64,000 nucleotides of DNA, taken from contig NC_084836.1 of the NCBI RefSeq assembly GCF_033115175.1, positions 68,867,297-68,931,296 on the forward strand, given 5' to 3'. The stretch comes from Lepus europaeus. Lineage: Eukaryota; Chordata; Mammalia; Lagomorpha; Leporidae. Below the pieces are notes generated by a model. That model did not search any database. It was given only the letters and a program-made list of their open reading frames with translations, and had not been told where the DNA came from. This document shows positions 30,877-42,400 of the stretch, in pieces. The first letter of the stretch is position 1, and the number at the start of each line of letters is the position of its first letter. The position numbers and the translations under genes were made by a program.

Positions 30877-33800
30877 TCTCTCGTTCTCTCTGTCTCTAAC
30901 TCTGTCACTCTGCCTTTCAAATAAATAAATACATCTAAGCTTGCTTGTTTTTTCTTTTTTAAATATTTATTTATTTGAAAGGCAGAGTGACAGAGAGAGG
31001 GAGACAGAGGGAGATTTTCCATATACTGATTCACTCCCCAAATGGCTGCAAAGGCTAGGGGCTGGGCCAGGCAGAAGCCAGGAGTCTGGAACTCTATCCA
31101 GGTCTCCCACATGGATGGCAGGGTTCCAAGCAATTGGGCCATCTTCCACTACTTTCCCAGGTGCATTAGGAGGGAGCGGGATTGGAAGTGGAGCAGCCGG
31201 GACACGAACCACCGCCCATATGGGATGTTGGGGTTGCAGGCAGTGACTTAACCCGCTATGCCACAACACCGGCCCCTCTGCCAGCATCGTAGCTGCCACA
31301 CCAGTGCCCACCCCCGAATAATTTTAGGTTTGTAGAACAATTGCAAAACATTACATAATTTCCATATACCCGTCAGCCAGGTTCCTCTACTCAGCATCGT
31401 AATGATGCATGTGGGTGGTGTAAACCAGGAAATACACTGAACTACAGATTTCAGTGGGATTTCCTCATTTGAAATTTTGATTCTGAAGAGGATTTTCTCT
31501 CTCTCTCTCTCTTTTAAGATTTATTTTATTTATTTGAAAGAGTTACAGAGAGAGGTAGAGACAGAGAGAGAGGTCTTCCATCCGCTGGTTCACTCCCCAG
31601 TTGGCCACAACGGCCAGAGCCAAGCTGATCTGAAACTAGGAGCCAGGAGCTTCTTCTGGGTCTCCCATGTGGTACAGGGGCCCAAGCACTTGAGCCATCT
31701 TCTACTGCTTTCCCAGGCCATAGCAGAAAGCTGGATCAGAAGTGGAGCAACCGGGACTCAAACTGGCGCCCATATGGGATGACAGCCGTGCAGGCTGTGG
31801 CTTTACCTGCTACACCACCATGTCAGCCCCACAGGCTTTTCTCTTGCAAGCTGTCTTTACGGACGTGTTTTGCCTGCTCATTTCAAAAAACACCTGGGAC
31901 ACATTTGCCACCACCGTCAAGAGGCTGCTTGGGAGACACCTGTATCCCGTAACACAGTACCTGGGTTCCAGTCCCAGCTCTGCTCCTGATTCCAACTTCC
32001 TGCTAGTGCACACCATGGGAGGCAGAGGTGATGGCTTGAATAGTTGGGTCCACGCCACCCACGTGGGAGACTTGGAATGAGTTCCAGGCTCCTGGCTTTT
32101 AGCCTGGCTGTTGTAGGTACATGGAAAATGAACCAGCAGATGGGAGTTCTGTGTGTGGGTGTGTGTGTGCGTGTGTGTGTCTTGGTCTTTCAAACAAGTA
32201 AATACAATTAATTCATTCAGTTAAAATAACTTGTGACACCCAGACACAAACCAAGGTGCACTGTTAATCTCTGTTATTAGAGACCATATTTATGTTGATA
32301 ACACTAAAGTCATTGGTGTCTTATTATTATAAAAACATTTCTCATTATAGGAAATTTGCACGTTAAAGGAAAGCATATGGAAGAGAGTAAAAATCATTTG
32401 GAATTCCACAGCCCAGCTGGGCTCCCGGTGCTGTTTCAGGCTCTGTCCTTCCAGGGTCGGGAGCTTTCCAGGGATCCTGTGCATGCTCCCTTGTTAGTTG
32501 TTTGCTTGGGCCTAAGAGCGAGGACTTTGTTCATTCTCTTTGTTCAACCTGGCCCATTCCTGCAGTCGGTTGGAATGTGTCTGCATTAGGCAGCGTACCA
32601 GTCGCTGTGGTGGCTTGTCGAATCCCTGGGCCTGCACTTACTCAAAGGGCGCTGAGCCCTTCCACACTGCGCTCCTAAAGGAAGCACCAGTAAAATGCCC
32701 CAGCAAAGCAGAACATCTTACAAAGAACCTGATACTCAACACTTTGAAAACACACAGCATACTATAGGAAAAAGTGATTGTATTAGACTTCCTTAGACTG
32801 GTTTTGTGATTTAATATTTTTATTTTTTAAATTTGTCTAGATTTATTTATTTATTTGAAAGTCAGAGTTACACAGAGAGAGAAGGAAAGGCAGAGAGGCA
32901 GAGAGAGAGAGAGAGAGGTCTTCCATCCACTGGTTCACTTCCCAGATGGCTGCAATGGCCAGAGCTGCACCGTCGATCTGAAGCCAGGAGGCAGGAGCTT
33001 GTTCTGGGTCTCCCACATGGGTGCAGGGGCCCAAGCACTTGGGCCATCTTCCACTGCTTTCCCAGGCCATAGCAGAGAGCTGGATCGGAAGTGGAGCAGC
33101 TGGGACTCGAACCGGCACCCATATGGGATGTCGGCACTGCAGGCAGTGGCTCCACCCGCCATGCCACAGCACCGGGCCCTAATATTTTTATTTTGAATTA
33201 CATAAAAGCCTTAATTTGGCCCTGGAATGGTTTGACCTAACAATATCAATTCAGAAACAACTGAAGAGGGAGCGAGTGTTTAGCCTGGGGGTTGACATGC
33301 CTGCATGCCACATTGGAGCCCCGGGTTTCACTTCCCAGCTCCAGCTCCGAACTCCAGCTCTCATCAGTGAAGGAGGCAGCAGTGATGGCCCAAGTACTCG
33401 GATACCTGCATGCGACCTAGGAGAGCTGGGTTGACTCCCAGGCTTCCGGCTCCAGCTCCAACCCAGCCCTGGCAGTCACGGGCATTTGGGGAGTAAACCA
33501 GCTCTCGATTTTGTCTCTCTAAAAAGCAAAACAAAACAGGGGCCGGCGTTGTGGCGTAGCAGGTAAAAGCTACCTCCTGCAATGCCAGCTTCCCATAGGG
33601 GTGCTGGTTCAAGTTCCAGCTGCTCCACTTCTGATCCAGCTCCCTGCTAATGTGCCTGGGAAAGCAGTAGAGGATGGCCCAAGTGCTTGGGCCCCTGTCA
33701 CCTCACCTAGGAGACCCAGAAGCAGCTCCTGGCTTCAGCCTGGCCCAGCCCTGGTCGTTACAGCCATTTAGGAAGTGAACCAGCAGGTGGAAGATTTCTC

Positions 33801-35243
33801 TTTCCTTCTGTCATGTCTTCTCTCTCTCTAACTCTGCCTTTCTAATTAGTTAATTTTTTGAAACTATTAACGGAAGAGCCTCTTGACTAGATGACACCAC
33901 TCCATTCCTTGACAACCAAGTACTGCCTCCCCACCCCCACCCCCGCCCCGGCCAGGCTGATTTCTGTCTGTCTGATCCACAAAGATATTCTCAACAGTCT
34001 GATCCAAGACAAGAGACTGTCCACTCTTGCGGCATCTTCAGCTGTCCTTAGCCCCTTCCTTATCCACGCTGTCAACTGATTATCCCACAGAGGAGAGCTG
34101 CCCGAGGCCCCGGCCCCCACCTCCTCCCTGCTCCCTCCTGCTGGGAGACAGTGCCTGAACTGTCCAGCTCTTGTCCACAGCCAAGCCCGCCTCTTAGGCA
34201 CTGATCCCATGCCTTCCAAGACAGGGTTCCAGCCACTCTCCCCTCCTGCCCATCATCCATTGCTCCCGCCCATCTGTACACAAACACACTGGTGTCCCCC
34301 ACCCACAACACAAAGAGGAGCAGCTTGGGCTCCCTGTGTTGCAGTAGTTTATTTATATTCTGCCACAGTTCCTCCCGTTTCATTTCTTTGGTGCGTCCAC
34401 CCTAAACCACAGGTTTATATTCAGCGCTTGCCCAGAACTTTGCTAGCAGAGGCCGGCCGTGACCTTGGTGTGAAACCTGGGGCCCTAGGGCTTCATCTCT
34501 GTGGCTGCTACACCTCTTCGTCCTTGGGCTTATTTTTCTGCACTTCCCCGGGTGATCTCACCCCCTCTCCTGGCCTTCAAATGCTAATTACCTGCCCTTC
34601 CCCCCCCCCCCCCCCAAAGAGCCCTTCCACCCTTAAGGCCACTCCCTAAATGTTTCATCTGCTTGTTCACTCCCCAAATGGTGACCATGGCCGGGGCTGG
34701 GCCAGGCTGAATCCAGGAACCCAGAACTCCATCCTGGTCTCCCACGGGGGTGGCAGGGGCCTGCTTGGCTATCTAATGAGCAACTGTGTCCCTTCCCAGT
34801 CTGCCTCCTGAGGCTCCCTCTGTCTTCTCTCCCTCTGTTACTCAGCCTCCAAAGTTTCCTGTCACCTTTGACCTTGCCCCAGTCCAGCCTCATTGGTCCC
34901 TGCTGCCACGTATTTCCCAGAGTCCCCACCACTGTCTCACCAGACGCTGCTGGAGCCAATCAATGTTTTTTCGCAAATGGGGCCTGCACTGTGGCATAGT
35001 GGATAAAACCGCCGCCTGCATTGCCAGCATCTCCTATCGACGGCTATTTGAGTCCCAGCTGCTTCACTTCCAATCCAGCTCCCTGCTAATGCACCTTGGA
35101 AAGCAGCAGAAGATGGCCCAAGTGCTTGGGGCCCGTGCACTGACTGGAGAGACCCGGAAGAAGCTCCTGGCTCCTGACTTCGGATCAGCCCAGTTCTGGC
35201 CATTGCGGCCATTTGGGGAGTGAATCAGAGGATAGAAGCACCA

Positions 35244-35286
<43 letters not shown>

Positions 35287-38200
35287 GTGCCTCTGTCTCT
35301 CTGTGACTCTGCTTTTCAAATGAGTAAATAAGTCTTTAAAAAACAGAAAGAAAAAATCAGTGCCTGTGTTGATATCCAGGCCCGAGCTGTGGCCTGCAGG
35401 AGACACCCTACATCTGCCCTTGTCCCCCCACTTCCCGTAGTCCTGTCCATACCTCAGGCAGAGGGACCCTTTAAAAATCTAGCCCTGCATCAATTATGTA
35501 CATAACAAACCACCCCAAATCTTAGTGGCTTAAAACAGCAAGAGGTTGTTTTTACAATTCTGGGGTTGGCAAGACTTCCTTCTGGTGGTCTTGCCTGGTT
35601 CTCTTCCCACAGGTCTGCTGGGCTGGAAGCTCCCAACGGCCTGGGTGTGCAGCTTTCCTGTGCATGGATTCTCTTAATAAAATGTTATTTACTTGAAAGA
35701 GTTACAGAGACAGAGAGAAGAGAGATCTTCCGTCCTCTGGTTCACTCCCCAGATGGCTACAGTGGCCAGGCTGAGGCAGACCAAAGCCAGGAACCAGGAG
35801 CCAGGACCATCTTCCGGGTCTCCCACATGGATGCAGGGGCCCAAGCACCTTCTGCTGCTTTCTCAGGTGCATTAGCAGGGAGCTGGATCGGAAGCAGTGC
35901 AGCCAGCCGGCACTGCGTGCCGAAGCTTAACCCTCTGCATGCCGCGGTGCTGGCCCCCACGTGGCTTCTCTTCTTGCATTTACTAGAGTAGGCTTCCTCA
36001 CAATGATAGTGTGGTCTTTGGAATTGGAGGTCCTGCTGAATCCGGAGCTGCACTCAAACAAGCTCGCTTGGGGATTCTTGGGCGCAACAGAGTTGGAGAA
36101 GCATTGCTTCAGATATGCCCCCATCGGGCTCTGCACCTAAGCCTGTGAAGTCTTCCCACCTCGCTCACTGAAAAGCTGGAGTCTGTGCCATGGGCTCGCA
36201 GGCCCACTGTGCAGCTTCCTGGACCGACTCCTCTCCTGCCCCCTCGCTCACTCTTTCCAGGTGCCTCCGTGCTGGGCCATTTACATCCCAAGCTGCCATG
36301 AACAAGGGGCTTTTCAGTTCAGCCCTGCCTTGAACTTGCTGTGCCCTCACCCATTTAGGTCTTTGTCACCTCGAGGTGGAGCTTCCCCTGACCTTATTTA
36401 AAATTGCAACCCCCTGGGGCCAGCTTTGTGGCACAGCTGGATAAGCCCGTGCTTGCAATGCCCGCATGCCAAATGGACTTCCAGATGCTCCATTTCTGAT
36501 CCAGTTCCCTGCTAATCAGAAGGCCAGGCTGGGCCAGGTCAAAGCCAAAAGCCAGGAATTTCATCCCCATCTGCCACATGGGTGGTAGGGGCCCAAGCTG
36601 ATTTCCCAGGCACATTAGCAGGGAGCTGATGGGAAGTGGAGCACCTGGGACTGAGCTGGAACCCATGCGGGATGCTGGTGTTGTAGGCGGTGCTTTACCT
36701 GCTAGGACACAATGCTGGCAGCAAATATATCTTGGTTTAAAAAATTGTAGGGGCCAGCACTGTGGCGCAGTAGGTTAATCCTCTACCTGTGGTGCCAATA
36801 ACCCATATGGGCGCCAGTTTGAGTCCCAGCTGCTCCTTCTCCAATCCAGCTCCCTGCTATGGCCTGGGAAAGCAGTAGAAGATGGCCCAAGTGTACCCAC
36901 GTCAGAGACCCAGAAGAAGCTCCTGGCTGCTGGCTCCTGGCTTCAGATTGGTGCAGCTCTGGTCGTTGCGGCCATTTGGGGAGTGAACCAGCAGAAGGAA
37001 GACCTTTCTGTGTCTTTCACTCTCACTGTCTGTAACTCTGCCTCTCAAATAAATAAATAAAACTCTTTTAAAAAATTACAATCCGTATCCGCATGCCAAC
37101 CTCATATCCACTTCCCGCTTGTTTTTTTTATTTTTTATTTATTTATTTATTTAATTTTTGACAGGCAGAGTGGACAATGAGAGAAAGACAGAGAGAAAGG
37201 TCTTCCTTTTGCCGTTGGTTCACTCTCCAATGGCCGCCGCGGTAGGCGCGCTGCGGCCGGCGCACCGCGCTGATCCGATGGCAGGAGCCAGGTGCTTCTC
37301 CTGGTCTCCCATGCGGGTGCAGGGCCCAAGCACTTGGGCCACCCTACACTGCACTCCCTGGCCACAGCAGAGAGCTGGCCTGGAAGAGGGGCAACCGGGA
37401 CAGGATCGGTGCCCCGACTGGGACTAGAACCCGGTGTGCCGGTGCCGCAAGGCGGAGGATTAGCCTAGTGAGCCGCGGCGCCGGCCGGTTTTTTTATTTT
37501 TTGCCAGGCAGAGTTAGACAGTGAGAGAGAGACAGAGAGCGTTATAGACAGTGAGAGAGAGACAGAGAGAAAGGTCTTCCTTCCGTTGGTTCACTCCCCT
37601 AATGGCCACTACGGCCAGCTCTGTGCCGATCCGAAGCCAGGAGCAGGTGCAGGGACCCAAGCACCTGGGCCGTCCTTCGCTGCCCTCGCGGGCCACAGCA
37701 GAAAGCTGGACTGGAAGAGGAGCAACCGGGACTAGTACCTGGCACCCCAACTGGGAATAGAAGCCGGGGTGCCAGCGCTGCAGGTGGAGGATTAGCCAAG
37801 TGAGCCACGGCGCTGGCCCTGCTTGGTTTTCTACTCAGCTCTAATCAACATCAAATATGGTAGCGCTTTTGTTTATTTACTTTGTTAGTTGTCGGTCTTC
37901 CACCTCTAAGCATACAAATTGTAAAAAAAGGACCTTTTTTGTGTTAAAATTATACATAATATAAAATTTGTCTTTTGAACCATTTTTTTTTTTAAGATTT
38001 ATTTATTTATTTACGAGGCAGAGTTACAGAGAGAGGTAAAGACAGACACACAGGGTGGGAGGGGACTGTGTGTCTTCCCTCTGCTGATTCACTCTCCAAA
38101 GGACTGCAACGGCCGGAGCTGCGCCGATCCGAAGCCAGGAGCCAGGAGCTTCTCCTGGGTCTTCCACGTGGGTGCAGGGGCCCAAGGACTTGGGCCATCT

Positions 38201-39394
38201 TCTACTGCTTTCCCAGGCTACAGCAAAGAGCTGGATCGGAAGAGGAACAGCTGGGACTTGAAGCGGCACCCATATGGGATGCCAGCACTGCAGGCCGCGG
38301 CTTTACCCGCTACACCACAGCGCCGGCCCCAGGAAGCTGGATCTCAAGCAGAGAAGTCGGGACTTGAGCCAGGCACTCCCTGGTGGGACGCAGGTGTCCT
38401 GTGTGGTGTCTTAACCTCTGCACCAAACACATACCCTGGTTGCTTTTTCTTTTCTTTTCTTTTTTTTTTTAAAGATTCACAGTCTAATATCACATTCTGT
38501 AAAAAAGGCAACCCATAGGACAAATGGGATTGGAAGCCCTCAAAACTTACAAAACTTTGTAACCAGAGCCCTAATAAATAAAGTAAGGACCCCAATAGAA
38601 AATGTGGGCCCGAGGGTGAGCATTGTGGAGCAGCAAGGGAAGCTGCCACTGGGGGTGTCCTGCATCCCATGTCTGAGTTAGAGAACCGGCTCGGCTTCCA
38701 GCTCCAGCTTCCTGCTAACGTGCACCCTGGGAGGCAGCAGCTGTGGCCTCAAGTGTGGGACACTCGAGTGGAATTCCAGGCTGCTCCTGGGTTCAGCAGG
38801 AGCAGGCATTTGGGAACTGAACCAGCAGGTGGAAGATCTCGCTCGCTCTCTCTCTCTGATGCTCTGCCTTTCAAATAAATAAAAATAAATCAATAATCTT
38901 AAAAAAAATACTGGCAGAGTTATGCTCCACTAGCATTGGAACTTTGAATCCCAGTTATCCTTTGCAATTCGTATCTTGGGTGTGTTTCCTCTTTTTAGAT
39001 GTAGGTTCCAGAGAGCTTTCACTTCTAATGGAGGTCATTTCATAAAAATAAAAATCTAGAGCAGGCTAATAGTTAAGATACTGGTTAAAACTAAGACATC
39101 AAAAACAAAAACAAAAACACTAAGACATCATGGGGCCAGCATTGCAGCATCCCATATGGACAACGGTTTGAGTCCTGGCTGCTCCACTTCCTGTCCAGCT
39201 CCCTGCTGATGCACCTGGGGAGGTAGCGGAAGATGATCCAAGTCCTTGGGCCCCTGCACCCACTTGGGAGACCTGGAAGAAGCTCCTGACTTCGGATTGG
39301 CTCAGTTCCAGGCGTTGCAGCCATTTGAGGAGTGAAGCAGCGGAAGGAAGATTTTCTCTCTCTCTCTCCTCTGCCTCTCTGTAGCTCTGCCTTT

Positions 39395-39433
<39 letters not shown>

Positions 39434-42400
39434 CAAAAACAACTAAGATCCCCGTATCCAGTTCCCTGCTAATGCAGACCCTGGGAGGCAGCAGTGATGG
39501 CTCACGTGGTTGGATCCCTGCCACCCACATGAGAGACCTGGGCGGGGTTTCTGGCTACCAGCTTCTGCCTGGCCCAGGCTGGCTGTTGCCGGTATTAGGG
39601 GGAATGAACCAGTGATGGGAGCTCCTCACTCCTCCTAAATAAATAAATAAATAAAAATAAAATTTGTATGTAGGCTCAGCCTTCTTCACTGACCAATTGT
39701 TTCAGCATTGAGTGGATGTCTTTGTACCAGATGACGTCACATAAGTGGACACCGACCAACAGCTGCGTCCAAGGCAGGCATCCCATTGAATTGTTTTTTC
39801 TTAGGGCTTCCTGTATCGCTGAACTGCTCTGCCGTTGGGAGAAAGCTCGTCTCTGATCGGGCCTCCTGGTCAGCCTAGGGAGGTTGTGTGTGAACCGCCA
39901 GTGTGACTTCCACGTCATCACAGGAGCTCTCCGTTCAGCACCACAGCCCCTTCTAGATGGTGCCCATCTGGTTTCTCTCCCGCCTTGATGACTTTTAGAC
40001 TCTGGAACTTTCTGGAAAGCTTGCTGTGTGGCCTCAGTTGCCTCGCACTGTTGCATCTTCCTCCCGTTGGTGGGAAGGTTTTGTATAAAAACTTCGCTTG
40101 AGCTTTGCATTGGGACGTCTTGGGTTCAAGCCTTGGCTGCAGCCACTGTGACTGCGGGTGTGAACATGAAACCTGTCACTTAATTCTCCCTGCACCCGAG
40201 GGAGCCGGAACTGGGTCAAGGGCAGCTATGGTGATTGGATCATGTGCACACTCCCTCAGCTGGGAATCACCTTCCCTCCCTAGTTCTCTTTCCAAGAACT
40301 ATTCTCTATCTGTTCCCCGAAACTGGAGAGGACTTTATAAAATTTGTAGCAAAATGGGATTAAAAGATAAATCGATTTTGGTGCAAAAAAACTTTTTTTA
40401 AAGATTTTTTTTTTTGACTGGCAGAGTGGACAGTGAGAGAGAGACAGAGAGAAAGGTCTTCCTTCTGTTGGTTCACCCCCCCATGGCCGCTGCAGCACAC
40501 ATGGTGTGCTGAGGCCGGCGCACCGCGCTGATCTGAAGCCAGGAGCCAGGTGCTTCTCCTGGTCTCCCATGTGGGTGCAGGGCCCAAGGACTTGGGCCAT
40601 CCTCCACTGCCTTCCCGGGCTACAGCAGAGAGCTGGCCTGGAAGAAGAGCAACCGGGATAGAATCCGGCACCCCGACCGGGACTAGAACCCGGTGTGCTG
40701 GCGCCGCAGGTGAAGGATTAGCCTATTGAGCTGCAGCGCCGGCCAAAGATTTGCTGTTATGAAAGGCAGAGTGACAGAGAGGGAGGAAGAGACAAGTAGG
40801 AGATCTTCATCCACTGGTTCACTCCCCAAATGGCTGCAATGGCTGGGGCTGGGCCCCCCGAAATCAAGAACTCCATCCAGGTCTCCTATGTGGGTAGCAG
40901 GGGCCCAAGCACTTGGGCCATCTTCCACTGCTTTCTCAGGCGCATTAGCAGGGAGTTGGATCAGAAGTGGAGCAACTGGGGCTCAAACCAGCACCCATAT
41001 GGGATGCCAACGTTGCAAGCAGTCACTTAATCCTCTACGTCATAGCACCGGCCCCAAGGCCTGAACTCAGAAGTGACATCCATCACTTTGCCGTATTCCG
41101 TTTGGTAGAAGTATGCCACTGGGTCCAGCCTACACACCTGGGCAGGGGCCTGCCCTCCACAATCCCATTTTACAGATCAAGAAACTGAGGTTCCAAGAGC
41201 GTTAGTAACTTCCCCAAGGTCCCTCGGTAATATGTCAAGCAGGATTCAAACACGGAGCAGCTTTTCTTTGTCATCACTAAGTGTTTAAGCAAAATCAACA
41301 TACAGCATATCTGAAGTAGTAGTTACTGTCATGTGCTTGCATGTTAGCACACTGACTTCTCTGAGAGGCAGGGAGACACAGAGCCCCAGTCACTAGTCAC
41401 TCTCTAGATGCTTACAACTGGGAACCCACTCCGGGTCTCCCACATGGGGAGCAGGAACCCCATTAGCTGAGCCATCACTGCTGCCTTGAGATGGGATGTA
41501 GCATCCCAAGTGACATCTTTTCTTTTCTTGTTTTTTTTTTAAAGATGTATTTATTTATTTGAAAGTCAGAGTTACACAAAGAGAGAAGGAGAGGCAAAGA
41601 GAGAGAGAGAGAGAGAGAGAGGTCTTCCATCCACTGGTTCACTCTCCAATTGGCTGCAACAGCTGGAGATGCGAAGCCAGGAGCCAGGAGCTTCTTCTGG
41701 ATCTTTCATATGGGTATAGGGGCCATTTTCTACTGCTTTCTCAGGCCACAACAGAGCTGGATTGGAAGTGGAGCAGCTGGGACTCGAACCGGCACCCATA
41801 TGGGATACTTGCACTGCAGGCGGCGGCTTTACCACTATGCCACAGCTACGGCCCCTGTTCACGCATTTCACCTGCACAGTAACTCTGCAGAGTTGATTAG
41901 TAGAGTCCCCGTGAGTAACAGAGGAGGGAGGCATGAATCAAGGCCACAAAGCGACTGTCCTACCGGTCCTAAAAAAAAGCAAGGAGAACAGTGGAGAAGG
42001 GCTTGACCTAGCCTTGGAGGAGACAGTGATGTAGACAGCCCACGTCTGCTCTCAGCTTTCTCTTGTTTTTTTTTTGTCTTAAGATTTATTTATTTGTTTG
42101 AAAGGTAGAGCCTCAGAGAAAGAGGAAGAGAGACAGTGAAATCTCCCATCCAAATGACCACAACAGCCAGGACTGGGCCAGGCTGAAGCCAGGAGCCAAG
42201 AATTTCACCTGGTCTCTTCCCCCATGGGTGGCAGGGGCCCCAGTAGTTGGAGCATCACCTGCTGTCTTCCCTGGCGCATTAGCTAGCAGAGAGCTGGATC
42301 CAAAGCAGAGCAGCCAGGACTCCTGGCAGGGCACTCTGGATGTGGGATGCTGGTGTCCCAACCCACTGCGTCCCAAGGCTATCACTCTCGACCTCAAGTC

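Noticed and set aside
39676-40110. 144-codon antisense frame
   Set aside because: No recognisable domain and no splice signals. Frames of this length occur by chance in a 64-kb window.
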